Below, piece after piece: positions 45,075 through 53,632 of a stretch of DNA of 64,000 nucleotides. Each line of letters starts with the position of its first letter. Positions within the stretch are counted from its first letter, which is position 1. Made by a program: the position numbers and the translations under genes. The notes below the pieces were generated by a model. It was given only the letters and a program-made list of their open reading frames with translations, did not search any database and was not told where the DNA came from. Location of the stretch: assembly GCA_947168565.1 (NCBI GenBank), contig CAMVMM010000003.1, positions 87,964-151,963 of the forward strand, written 5' to 3'. The DNA is from an uncultured Clostridia bacterium. Its GTDB lineage: Bacteria; Bacillota; Clostridia; Christensenellales; CAG-138.

Positions 45075-45108
45075 GAAAACAGCAAGTCGTAAGGCTTGCT
45101 GTTTTCAA
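45075..45108 (+). terminator. Terminator of the tRNA operon
   Basis: GAAAACAGCAAG / CTTGCTGTTTTC, a perfect 12-bp stem with an 8-base loop directly after the tRNA-Leu CCA. Confidence 0.85.
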
Positions 45109-45300
45109 TTATGTTTGCCCTGCCGGGCAAATGATGTTGCCTGCGGCAATGATGCCGCTTCGCTAATGATGTGTGCCTCCGGCACAATGGGGCAAACATC
45201 ACATCATTGTGAGCTTTTACTCACAGCATTATTTCGGAGCGAAAGCGGAGATGCATCATTAGGCGCAAAGCGCCGACATCATTTGTGAAGCGCCATGCTT
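45109..45300. repeat. Mosaic of short hairpins separated by ATGATG
   Basis: A string of small stem-loops (TTTGCCCTGCCGGGCAAA, TTGCCTGCGGCAA, GTGCCTCCGGCAC, GTGAGCTTTTACTCAC, GGCGCAAAGCGCC) is joined by ATGATG or its complement CATCAT. The second half runs in inverted order, so the whole block can fold on itself. No gene is seen. Confidence 0.65.
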
Positions 45301-45360
45301 TTCCACGCTCAGGAGTTCAACTCCACCCGTAAAAATCCAAAAAATCTTTTTCGGTAAGAT

Positions 45361-45552
45361 AACACAAAATAACACGGAGCATCGCAGGTGCTCCGTGTTA
45401 TTTTGCATATAATAAATGAGGAGTTGAATGGCGTACCGGAAAACCGTCCCGTGAACGGTTTTCCCGCCCCGGTTTGGAGCGGCGCGCAGTGCGAAGCGAG
45501 GTGAGCGAGCACAAGACGCATCGCGGAAAACCAAGTCCTCTTATCCGCACCA
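45361..45552 (+). repeat. 192-base att-linked direct repeat, copy 1
   Basis: It starts AACACAAAATAACACGG and ends with the tRNA-Leu 3' 21-mer. It holds a 14-bp terminator stem (AATAACACGGAGCA / TGCTCCGTGTTATT) and an AAACCGT / ACGGTTT stem. It is about 95% identical to 46950-47141 and exactly the same length. Confidence 0.85.
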
Positions 45553-45678
45553 TCAAAGAAACCTCTTTTGTCTACCGGGGCAAGAGAGGTTTCTTTGTTG
45601 CTTAGCGGGATCAAATAATGTATAATCATCTCGACAAATTGGGATTTCCCAAAAACGATCATGAAGAAAGGAAGAGAT

Positions 45679-46041
45679 ATGAGACTGAAATACTTCCTGC
45701 TTGTTGTTAAAGATATCGAAAGATCCAGACAGTTCTACCATGATCTGTTCGGGCTTGAAATGATTCTTGATAATGGCGGAAACATGATCTTGACGGACGG
45801 CCTGGTATTGCAGGAGGAGAAATACTGGAAAGGGTTTCTTGGAAAAGAAATCATTCAGGAGAACAATTCCTGTGAGCTGTACTTTGAAGAAGCCGACGTG
45901 GAAGGGTTTATAGAAAAGCTGGAAGGGTATTATCCGGAAGTGAAATATGTCAACAGACTCATGACGCACAGCTGGGGACAGAAGGTCATACGCTTCTACG
46001 ATCCGGACGGGAATTTAATAGAAGTGGGAACTCCGGCGTAA
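45679..46041 (+). CDS. VOC superfamily (glyoxalase-like) protein
   Basis: A 120-residue two-module betaalphabetabetabeta protein. The N-terminal strand LKYFLLVVKDIERSRQFYHDLFGL and the C-terminal strand KVIRFYDPDGNLIEVGTPA with the metal Glu are classic VOC features. ATG 45679 is used because AAAGGAAG precedes it. Family members include glyoxalase I, dioxygenases and antibiotic-resistance proteins; substrate not deducible. It is the first gene of a cassette between two tRNA-Leu-derived repeats. TATAAT lies about 55 bases upstream. Confidence 0.85.
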   Translation: MRLKYFLLVVKDIERSRQFYHDLFGLEMILDNGGNMILTDGLVLQEEKYWKGFLGKEIIQENNSCELYFEEADVEGFIEKLEGYYPEVKYVNRLMTHSWGQKVIRFYDPDGNLIEVGTPA

Positions 46042-46042
46042 G

Positions 46043-46513
46043 ATGGCAAATATCATAACCTGCATCCGAATCGTGCTCAGCGTTGCACTGCTGTTTTGTC
46101 CGGCGCTGTCTCCGGTGTTCTATGGGTTTTATATGGCTGCAGGATCCTCAGATTTGGTCGATGGCGCTGTGGCAAGGAAGACAGGTACCGTCAGCAAACC
46201 GGGTTCAAGACTGGATACGATCGCGGATATTGTGTTCACGGCTGCCTGCCTGATAAAGCTGCTTCCTGTATTGGATGTTCCGACCTGGCTTTACACATGG
46301 ATATCAGTCATAGCGGCAATAAAACTGCTCAGCATCGCCATGGGATACATAAGGCAGAAAGAGCTTGTGACTGTGCATTCTGCAATAAATAAAGTTTTTG
46401 CGTTTGAAATGACGCATGGCGTATGGTATAATCATCTCGAGAAATCGGCGTTTGTCTTGATCATCAAGGAGGAGTTTCTGTGCAAAAATATGAAGCCAAG
46501 AAAAAGTATTTGA
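46043..46513 (+). CDS. CDP-alcohol phosphatidyltransferase, probably truncated
   Basis: A 156-residue membrane enzyme starting two bases after the VOC stop. The catalytic motif is complete: SDLVDGAVARKTGTVSKPGSRLDTIADI matches D-x2-D-G-x2-A-R-x8-G-x3-D-x3-D, so it could join CDP-linked lipids to alcohols. About three membrane helices follow. After HSAINKVFAFEM, where relatives continue with further helices, the frame runs through the promoter and ribosome site of the next gene and ends polar, so the last span is missing. Activity is doubtful. Confidence 0.75.
   Translation: MANIITCIRIVLSVALLFCPALSPVFYGFYMAAGSSDLVDGAVARKTGTVSKPGSRLDTIADIVFTAACLIKLLPVLDVPTWLYTWISVIAAIKLLSIAMGYIRQKELVTVHSAINKVFAFEMTHGVWYNHLEKSAFVLIIKEEFLCKNMKPRKSI
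46404..46432 (+). promoter_or_regulatory. Promoter inside the CDP-alcohol gene
   Basis: TTGAAA, 17 bases, TATAAT with TGG extension, followed by ATCATCTCGA. The same TATAATCATCTCGA occurs before the VOC gene near 45620, so the promoter has been duplicated. Confidence 0.7.
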
Positions 46514-46869
46514 TCATCTATTTGTGTCTGATAGTCATCGGTGCGTTTTGCATGATGTCTCGCTGGCTTAACAGTATTGATCCCAGAATAAAACTACTTC
46601 CCGGTTTCCTTCTTTCGCACATAACGAACTTCGCCTTATGTATGATGGCATTGCTGATTCTCGGCTTTGTTGTTCTTTGTTTCGGAGGAAGACTTAGAAT
46701 CGTCAGTATTGCAGCCTTACTTATTGCAGTTCTTGGTATCATGTATGAGTGTCTTCTTCCATTCCTGAACACCTCCGATATTTGGGACGCCGTATTCGGA
46801 GTTGCCGGAACAGCTTTTGCATATATTTACCTTGTAATGCTTAAAAGGAACGGCTTGGTTGCCAAGTAG
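46480..46869 (+). CDS. Four-helix membrane protein, VanZ-like
   Basis: A 129-residue protein starting at GTG after AAGGAGGAG, overlapping the end of the CDP-alcohol gene by 34 bases in another frame. It has four membrane helices, with YECLLPFLNTSDIWDAVFGVAGTAFAYIYL near the C terminus resembling the N-T-x-D-x-x-D pattern of VanZ-like proteins. VanZ-type proteins give some teicoplanin or lipid-directed resistance; function here not established. Confidence 0.55.
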   Translation: MQKYEAKKKYLIIYLCLIVIGAFCMMSRWLNSIDPRIKLLPGFLLSHITNFALCMMALLILGFVVLCFGGRLRIVSIAALLIAVLGIMYECLLPFLNTSDIWDAVFGVAGTAFAYIYLVMLKRNGLVAK

Positions 46870-46900
46870 ATAACTTCCTGTTTGGCGAGCTGATCTGCAG

Positions 46901-47362
46901 GTGTACTTTTTGCCCATTAACCCTTGAAAAGTGCACTTTTTGCCCATTAAACACAAAATAACACGGAGCATCGCAGGTGCTCCGTGTTATTTTGCATATA
47001 ATCAATGAGGAATTGAAGGGCGGACCAGAAAACCGTCCTGTGAACGGTTTTCCCGCCCCGGCTTGGAGCGGCGCGCAGTGCGAAGCGAGGTGAGCGAGCA
47101 CAAGACGCATCGCGGAAAACCAAGTCCTCTTATCCGCACCACAGTTAATAGAACTTTTGTCTACCAGACGAAAGTTCTTATTTCTTGCCTTTTCGGGCGC
47201 AAATCAGCGAAGAATCAGTCAAAATACGCATAAATCAGGCTCGGGAACCCCACCGGAGCCTTCATCATTTCCTCTCTCAGCCGCGAAACACCTCAAAACA
47301 CCCCGAAAAGCCGGTGTACTTTTTGCCTATAAACACGGAAACATAAATGGGCAAAAAGTATC
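46901..47362. repeat. Repeated CTTTTTGCCCATTAA motifs, possible IS ends
   Basis: GTGTACTTTTTGCCCATTAA (46901-46920) and GTGCACTTTTTGCCCATTAA (46931-46950) are tandem. GTGTACTTTTTGCCTATAAA (47314-47333) faces ATGGGCAAAAAGTATC (47347-47362) in inverted order. These look like terminal inverted repeats left by a lost insertion sequence; no transposase is present. Confidence 0.5.
46950..47141 (+). repeat. 192-base att-linked direct repeat, copy 2
   Basis: Second copy of 45361-45552, again ending in the tRNA-Leu 3' 21-mer. A small terminator-like hairpin with TTTTGTCTACC follows each copy (45559-45597 and about 47150-47185). Confidence 0.85.
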
Positions 47363-47528
47363 AGGGCAAGAGGATTTGGACCGTTCGTTCTTAATAAAGC
47401 CATATTAAAGTAACGACAGAGTTGGTAAGTTGTATAATTAATTGTCCAAATCCAAAAAAGAATAGCTCCATAGCGAGAAGCCTGATACAATGTAAATTGG
47501 CAAAATAACAAGTAAGGAGGCCAAAGCT

Positions 47529-47942
47529 ATGGAGCGAAACAATAATACCACAGAGTTGAGGAAAGGTAAACACCTAACATACGAGGAGATTAATAAAATG
47601 ACAGGTTCAGAATTCGTTGCAAACTACATCATGCACGATAGTTTAATTGATAGCGTAGATGTTCAAGAGGACGGAACGCGAGTTGTGATTATAATCGACT
47701 TTGCATTCTGGATGCAAAATGGCTATAGAGAATCAGATCCTGAAACCGGAGCGATTAGAGTTACGTTCAACGATGTGTCGAATTACGACGTGCCTGAAGA
47801 CGCAGACTGGAATGAGATCAGCATTTTGGAAACAAGTTTGGAGAATGGGCGTATCAAATTCGCACTCATGAACGATATGACTGATGATTATTTAGAAATC
47901 ATTATCGAGTCGAGTTCTGTAGATGTTGAACCGGAAATATGA
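47529..47942 (+). CDS. Hypothetical acidic cytoplasmic protein
   Basis: A 137-residue protein after AAGGAGG. It is acidic, without signal or membrane segments, and alternates strands such as GTRVVIIIDFAFWM and GAIRVTFNDVSNYDV, suggesting an all-beta or mixed fold. AT-rich codon use differs from the core genes. No family is recognised; size and style would suit an immunity-type or cargo protein of a mobile element, but nothing proves it. Confidence 0.55.
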   Translation: MERNNNTTELRKGKHLTYEEINKMTGSEFVANYIMHDSLIDSVDVQEDGTRVVIIIDFAFWMQNGYRESDPETGAIRVTFNDVSNYDVPEDADWNEISILETSLENGRIKFALMNDMTDDYLEIIIESSSVDVEPEI

Positions 47943-47967
47943 GGTAATTGAAAACGATCCCCGGCAG

Positions 47968-48297
47968 TCAGTTCTGTTGGGGATCGGACTTTGATTCTTC
48001 CCATGCAGCCCGCGCGGCTTTTGCGCTGAAATTTGTGCCTTTGCGGCGGGAGCCGGTTTCATCACGCACTACGTTGCTGCGGCGCTCTTGATCCTGCTGC
48101 ACACGGAGGAACATATCATGGGAAATGATCGGATCGTGATCGTTCTCGGCAACGGTAACGGAACGGCACTTCTCACGAGTTTTCTTGGCATACCCAGCTG
48201 TGGTGGTTTTCAGTACGGCTGACTCGCCCAAGTATTTTGTATTTGTCAGCATTACCTCGATGGTATGCTTACACCAGACGGGCCTGCCTCCTGCTGT
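47968..48297 (-). pseudogene. Remnant of a large serine recombinase
   Basis: An open segment of about 110 codons codes GGRPVWCKHTIEVMLTNTKYLGESAVLKT and DHDPIISHDMFLRVQQDQERRSN. This is the recombinase domain core of large serine integrases/resolvases (L.N..Y.G....K, then H..II....F..VQ). It is preceded by an in-frame stop, and the catalytic N-terminal resolvase domain is absent. The best explanation is a dead integrase of the adjacent mobile DNA. Confidence 0.78.
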
Positions 48298-48505
48298 TCA
48301 CAGAATGCAAGCCCTCGAAGCTGCTTGATTTAATTCTTTTGTCTTACTTTTTGGGTTCGTATCAAAGTGGTCTTTTGCTTGCATAGACTCAGATGGGCTG
48401 CGCCGAGGAGCGCAGCCCAATTCAAATAAGAACTATTTCCCTGTTCGGTCTCTCCTACGCCGCAGCATTCGCGTTAACGATCTCGATCGTTTGCTTTATC
48501 CTTGC
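48298..48505. other. Gap with a strong hairpin downstream of hsdR
   Basis: TGGGCTGCGC / GCGCAGCCCA (48394-48419) is a perfect 10-bp stem about 90 bases past the hsdR stop and probably ends the R-M transcript. Nothing else is seen. Confidence 0.5.
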
Positions 48506-51500
48506 TCAGGTGTTCAGGTCGGTAAATATCTCCGCGATGCTTCCCCGATCGGTAAACGGCGGTTCACGGAGGATGGACATATCGCGGATGATTCCGTTTC
48601 GGACGATGTATTCCACTATTTGATTTACGAAATAGATCTGATCGCTGTTCAGGCTTGTATCGCTCAGATATTCCGAAAACGCTTCCTTCGCGGCGTTCAT
48701 ATCCATTCCTATTATCTCGCGAACGAACACGCCCAGCGGCTTCTGCCCGAATTCGGCTTCATACTCGCTTTTGGAGCCGACCTCGCTCCAAAGAATGCCC
48801 TCAAGCACCTTGATATCCGCCTCGGTCATCGGAACGTTCGTTCGCAGCTTCTGTATCACTTCGTTGTCCGAGTGCATACGAACATAATACTCCGCCTTGG
48901 CTTTATAGTTCTTCAAATCATCATTTTCAAGCTCGGATTCGTTCCATTCCAAACCGAGTATCTCATCGCTGAAATTCGTTTCATAAGTCGCTTTGGAAAC
49001 CGGAATGTACTTCATCAGATCGCGCAGGCTCTTTCTGATATGCTCAAAATCGCTTATATCCGCGGTATCGACGTAATCGGTATGAAGTATTCTATCTATA
49101 AGCTCCGCCTGAGCCATTATCTCCGGAATATTCGCAACGCTCGCGATCCCCGAAACGCGCTTCATAAGGTCGCCCCTTGCGCGGGTGAACGGCCTTGCCG
49201 AAAGATACGCAAGCTCGATACCGTAAAGGAGCGCATCAAAACGCAACGCCTTAGGATCGTCGTGCTCCGGGTTGATCAGCGGCGCAAGCTCGTCCGCGAT
49301 CAAAAGCGTGTCCTCATAGGTTATCGTGTCGAAGTTCTTCGGATCGGAATAGAGATCAACATATTTAAGATGCTGCTTCACGGCAAAATTCTCGCGGTTC
49401 AGCTCGCGTACCCTGCTCACCATATCCGAAACCAGCGCTTCACGGAATGCGATCAGCTCCTCGGTTTGGTAGTTTATATCGCGCAGCTTGAGCACTATCT
49501 CCGACTTCAAATGAAACAGCGCGCCCTGTATCGGAAGACTGCTTGAAACGGGTTTGCCGCCGCTCATGCGGAAAAACTCGAAATTGCCGCAGAAATCGAA
49601 TATGTAGAGTTTTTCCTTATCCCGCCCGTCCAAAAGCGCGGGGCAAAGGCGCGTGCCTCGGCCTATCATCTGCCAGAATTTTGCCTTGCTCATCACCTTT
49701 TTGAAGAAAACAAGATTCAAAACTTCGGGAACATCTATTCCCGTATCAAGCATATCGACCGAAATTGCGATCTGCGGCAGCTTCCTTGGATCGGAAAACT
49801 CGTCTATCGCGCTTTGAGCGTAGGTCATATAATTATCGATAACCTTCGCATAGCCCGGCAGATGCGGGTATTCCTTGTTGAAGATCTCGAATATGCGCTC
49901 CGCGTGTTCATGGCTCTTGGCAAAGATGATCGTTTTGCCGATCTTCGCGCCGTAATCTATCTTCAGGCCGTTTGTCATAAGGATATTCAAAACCTGCTTT
50001 ATCGTGTCCTCGTTGAATATCCAATCATTGAGCGCGGATGCGCCTATCGACTCCGGCATCTCGCCGTTTTCATCGGTAAAGGTATTTTCATAGGCAAGCT
50101 TGTCCTCGTCGGAAAGCTCGTCGTAAACTATGCCCTCGCTCAAGAATTTCAGCTTGGTTTCAACCGTTACAAAGTCCACAAGGAAGCCGTCGCGCACGGC
50201 CTGCGCAAGCTCATATCCATAGGTCGGAACGCCGTTTTCAAGCTCGAAAATCTCATAGGTGTTCTTATCGATATCGTCCTTGGGCGTGGCGGTAAGACCA
50301 ACGAGCGGCGCATCGAAATAGGTGAAGATATCGCGGTATTTATTGTAGATCGAGCGGTGCGCCTCATCGCAGATAACAAGGTCGAAATGCCCACAGGTAA
50401 AGAGCTTGCCGTCATCGTCCTTCGCGGTATCGATAACGTTCATCATCGTTTGATATGTGGAAAACACGCAATGCGCGGCAAAATTCTCCTTATCCTCGCA
50501 TAAGTTAGTGACCGAAAGATCGGGCAGCAGGTTCACAAAATTGCGCTTTGCCTGGGTAACGAGCGAGTTTCGGTCGGCTAAAAACAGAATATTCTTCACC
50601 CAGCCATGCGAGAGCAGCACGTCGCACAGCGCTATAACGGTGCGCGTTTTGCCGGAGCCCGTTGCCATAACGAGCAGCGCTTTTCTGCGGTTCTTGCTGT
50701 CGAAGGCATCGCAAACCGCCCTCACCGCGCCCTCCTGGTAGTATCTTCCGGCGATATTCTTATCAACGGCGATATTCGCAAGGCTCGTGCGCATCCGCTT
50801 GAGGTTGAAAAGCTTTTTAAGATCGCGCTTTGACCAAATCGAAGCCACGCGCCTTTCGGGATAGATTCCGTCCTCGATGCGCGTATCAAAGCCGTTCGTT
50901 AAAAAGATAACCGGACGGCGCTTATACTTTTTCTCAAGCAGATCGGCATACAGCTTCGCCTGCTGACGGCCTTTTGCAGCATCCACGCAGGTGCGCTTTG
51001 CCTCGATCACCGCAAGCGCGCGCCCATCGTCGTCATACAGCACATAATCCGCAAAGCCGACCTCGCTTTTATTCGGCATACCGGGCAGCTCCACCTCATT
51101 CAGCCAATCCCTGCCATCGGCCCAGCCCGCATCCTCGAGCATGGCGTCGATATAGAGCTTGCGCGTTTTGTATTCGGAAAGTTCAAGCGGCTTGGGAACA
51201 TAGTTCTGCTGCTGCTCCTCCCTTCTTCTTGTCAGCTCCTCGCGCAGCGCCTTATTCTCCTCCATCAGCGCGGCAAGCTCGGCATCGGGCTTTGCGCTGA
51301 CTTCAATTTGAGGGGAAGGTGGCTGCGAATAGCCTTCCCCTTGAGGGGAAGGTGGCTGCGAAGCAGACGGATGAGGTGATAAAAACCGCTCATCGAACTT
51401 GGGCTCATCATAGTCCTTTGCATAGCAGCACGCCACAAAATCCATGAAAACAAACAGGTTTTTTATGCAAAGCTCCGCCTGCTCGCGGGTAAGCTTTTTG

Positions 51501-51796
51501 CCCGAATGCGCCGCGCTGTTCGCCGTTCGGCGAATAAAGTCCATGCGCTTTATTATGTCCGCACCAACTATCTCGCGGAAGGTTTCATCGCTCATCAGGG
51601 CATTCAAATTGTCCTGATACGGCAATTTCAGCTCCGCATCCACGGAAAACATCCACTTGACCGCAAGCTCCATCGCCCTGCGGCAGTTGATAACGCAGGA
51701 ACCAAGCTCCGTATTAAGCAGTTTTTCCACCGAGCAGGCGATCTCCGAAAAGGCGGAGAAATCGGGCTCGGAGAGAAGGAAGGAGAAGTTGGTCAT
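48506..51796 (-). CDS. hsdR: Type I restriction enzyme, R subunit
   Basis: A 1096-residue ATP-dependent translocase/nuclease. Order: DUF4145-like N terminus (about 1-110), a Ser/Pro linker made by an inserted repeat (about 145-170), a coiled coil, the PD-(D/E)xK nuclease (GFADYVLYDDDGRALAVIEAKR, near 245), the Walker A ATGSGKT, the DEAH box CDEAHRS, motif III GLTATP, motif VI QMIGRGTRL, and an EcoEI-type C-terminal domain. ATG 51796 is used because AGAGG precedes it. Catalytic residues are intact, so the R-M system may be functional. Last gene of the minus-strand locus. Confidence 0.93.
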   Translation of the reverse strand: MTNFSFLLSEPDFSAFSEIACSVEKLLNTELGSCVINCRRAMELAVKWMFSVDAELKLPYQDNLNALMSDETFREIVGADIIKRMDFIRRTANSAAHSGKKLTREQAELCIKNLFVFMDFVACCYAKDYDEPKFDERFLSPHPSASQPPSPQGEGYSQPPSPQIEVSAKPDAELAALMEENKALREELTRRREEQQQNYVPKPLELSEYKTRKLYIDAMLEDAGWADGRDWLNEVELPGMPNKSEVGFADYVLYDDDGRALAVIEAKRTCVDAAKGRQQAKLYADLLEKKYKRRPVIFLTNGFDTRIEDGIYPERRVASIWSKRDLKKLFNLKRMRTSLANIAVDKNIAGRYYQEGAVRAVCDAFDSKNRRKALLVMATGSGKTRTVIALCDVLLSHGWVKNILFLADRNSLVTQAKRNFVNLLPDLSVTNLCEDKENFAAHCVFSTYQTMMNVIDTAKDDDGKLFTCGHFDLVICDEAHRSIYNKYRDIFTYFDAPLVGLTATPKDDIDKNTYEIFELENGVPTYGYELAQAVRDGFLVDFVTVETKLKFLSEGIVYDELSDEDKLAYENTFTDENGEMPESIGASALNDWIFNEDTIKQVLNILMTNGLKIDYGAKIGKTIIFAKSHEHAERIFEIFNKEYPHLPGYAKVIDNYMTYAQSAIDEFSDPRKLPQIAISVDMLDTGIDVPEVLNLVFFKKVMSKAKFWQMIGRGTRLCPALLDGRDKEKLYIFDFCGNFEFFRMSGGKPVSSSLPIQGALFHLKSEIVLKLRDINYQTEELIAFREALVSDMVSRVRELNRENFAVKQHLKYVDLYSDPKNFDTITYEDTLLIADELAPLINPEHDDPKALRFDALLYGIELAYLSARPFTRARGDLMKRVSGIASVANIPEIMAQAELIDRILHTDYVDTADISDFEHIRKSLRDLMKYIPVSKATYETNFSDEILGLEWNESELENDDLKNYKAKAEYYVRMHSDNEVIQKLRTNVPMTEADIKVLEGILWSEVGSKSEYEAEFGQKPLGVFVREIIGMDMNAAKEAFSEYLSDTSLNSDQIYFVNQIVEYIVRNGIIRDMSILREPPFTDRGSIAEIFTDLNT
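51305..51379. repeat. Dispersed repeat inserted in frame in hsdR
   Basis: Two CCTTCCCCTCAA units and CACCTCATCCGTCT on the minus strand match the intergenic elements at 9675-9933. It adds about 25 residues (ASQPPSPQGEGYSQPPSPQ) without breaking the frame. Confidence 0.75.
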
Positions 51797-51811
51797 ATAA
51801 AGCACCTCTTA

Positions 51812-52465
51812 TTATTCCCGCAATTCATTGTATTTTTCATCATAAATGTATTCAGGAACGCGCAAACCGCAAACAAGCTCATTCCACCTATTAAGAAAAA
51901 ATTCCTTTTTTTCCTTAACAACATTTTTTGCAGTTCTGATTGCTCTTTTATTCTTAAAGCTTCCCGTTATATTTAGCGTAAGGATATCGATTTTTATTAC
52001 TTCGCCGCTGTACTCAACATGCACATGTGGTTGCCCCAAATGAACAGATTCGTCCGTGTGAACTATAAACTTCAATCCATCTTTTCTTAATACCTCCGCA
52101 CCTCCCGGCATCGTGTATGTCCAATACAAAACGATATGGTCTTCGTCCGAATACAGTAAATCTAAAAGTCTTTCCAATGGAACATCAAGGTTTTCAAACT
52201 CACGCAAGCAATCTTTATATAGAAGCGAAAAAAAACCGCTTAAGCATACTAAGCTTTGCGGCTTCTCTTTTGCAAAGCCGCTATTAAGACAAATATTTGC
52301 CAACATTTCACGAATAGTAGTATTTGAATCGTATTCAAAAATAACATCGTTTTTAACATACTCGCGCGTTTCTTTGCTAAAGCAACGAAGCAGTGCCGCG
52401 CTCACAGCCTCTTCGGCATACAGACTGTCATCAATCAATTCAAATTTCAATCTTATCTTCTTCAT
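51812..52465 (-). CDS. R-M locus protein with DUF4160-like C terminus
   Basis: A 217-residue protein between hsdS and hsdR. The C-terminal half includes GQPHVHVEYSGEVIKIDILTLNITGSFKNKRAIRTAKNVVKEKKEFFLNRWNEL, which has the PHVHV strand and W-terminal helix style of DUF4160 proteins (often toxin-antitoxin associated). The N-terminal half is helical without known motifs. Start ATG 52465 (GAGG upstream). AT-rich codon use resembles the AlbA-type gene. An accessory defence role is inferred from position only. Confidence 0.6.
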   Translation of the reverse strand: MKKIRLKFELIDDSLYAEEAVSAALLRCFSKETREYVKNDVIFEYDSNTTIREMLANICLNSGFAKEKPQSLVCLSGFFSLLYKDCLREFENLDVPLERLLDLLYSDEDHIVLYWTYTMPGGAEVLRKDGLKFIVHTDESVHLGQPHVHVEYSGEVIKIDILTLNITGSFKNKRAIRTAKNVVKEKKEFFLNRWNELVCGLRVPEYIYDEKYNELRE

Positions 52466-52474
52466 ATACAAACC

Positions 52475-53572
52475 TCAACCAAAGTATTTCTGCATCAAGC
52501 TGTCAAACAAAAGCTGGGCTTCATCAAGCGCCTTTTGGATGGCGGCTTTGGATTTGTCAATCTGGGCAACGAAGGCGGCAAACTGCTTTTGCAGATGGAT
52601 TGGCGGAAAAACTGCAATAATTGCCCCGATTCCATCTTGACTTACAGTATACTGCCCTGCCGAAGTCTTAATGTGGTTTCGCAGTTGGCGTTTTCCATAT
52701 TCACTATTCAGCAAAGCACTTGCGAATGTGCCATCGAGTACTGTTTCATCAAAATGAACTCTAATAATATGGTCATTATGATAAACAGGTTCGCCAATGT
52801 CATAAAACACGGAGCAACGGCCAACATTCTCCGGATTTCCATTTACTCTTGCAAACAAGAAATCATTATCAATGAGCAAATAGCGTTTCTTCTCGGCTTC
52901 CGTCAGTTTGATTCTATTCGGATTTGAATAATCTATATAGCCGTCTTGCAACTCAACAAGTCGCATTACTATATCCCCATCTATATCATTGCCACGCCGC
53001 GCCATACCATTATTGGCCGTTGTAATTGCTGCTGCCAGCGGCTTTTTAACCCAAGCTCTCGGATTGCTAACCGGATCCCCAAACATCTCGACAAATCGGG
53101 CTTTGATAAGCTCGTCAAGCTTTTGGAGCTGCTGATTCCTCGATTCGATTATTCGCTCAACCTTATTCAAAACAGCAATAACTTTGCGCTGTTCACCCAT
53201 CTCGACAAAGCTGAATTCTTCATTCTTATAATCGCGAAAATAGATATGAGGAATCGTTGCGCCGGAATAATACTTTTCAAGGTGCATATTCTGAACGGCA
53301 TACTTCAAGTATTCCGGCAGAATGCTATTCTTGGGCAAAAGATACTGCATCGTGCCGATAACGGAGGACTTTGCCGGAAGCAGCATAGTTCTGCCAATAC
53401 CCGCGCCGTCCTTTACAACGGCAACATAGGGTTTTTCCTGCTGATAAAAATCAACATAGCCTATAAGCCCCGCCGCACCGTAAACAGGATAGCCGCCACT
53501 TTTTCCGTCTATATCCTTCTGCATAAGGTTTGACGAGCCGCGCTCGCAAACATCTTCAAGTCTAACCTTCAT
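52475..53572 (-). CDS. hsdS: Type I restriction enzyme, specificity subunit
   Basis: A 365-residue two-domain specificity subunit. Each target recognition domain is followed by a conserved helix: EMGEQRKVIAVLNKVERIIESRNQQLQKLDELIKARF after the first, and PIHLQKQFAAFVAQIDKSKAAIQKALDEAQLLFDSLMQKYF after the second. It therefore recognises a bipartite site. ATG 53572, with GGGAGAA upstream. The target sequence cannot be read from the protein. Confidence 0.92.
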   Translation of the reverse strand: MKVRLEDVCERGSSNLMQKDIDGKSGGYPVYGAAGLIGYVDFYQQEKPYVAVVKDGAGIGRTMLLPAKSSVIGTMQYLLPKNSILPEYLKYAVQNMHLEKYYSGATIPHIYFRDYKNEEFSFVEMGEQRKVIAVLNKVERIIESRNQQLQKLDELIKARFVEMFGDPVSNPRAWVKKPLAAAITTANNGMARRGNDIDGDIVMRLVELQDGYIDYSNPNRIKLTEAEKKRYLLIDNDFLFARVNGNPENVGRCSVFYDIGEPVYHNDHIIRVHFDETVLDGTFASALLNSEYGKRQLRNHIKTSAGQYTVSQDGIGAIIAVFPPIHLQKQFAAFVAQIDKSKAAIQKALDEAQLLFDSLMQKYFG

Positions 53573-53632
53573 CATTTCTCCCAACAAATCTCAATTTGAT
53601 CATTTTGTTTCTCTTTCAACAAATAATACCGA

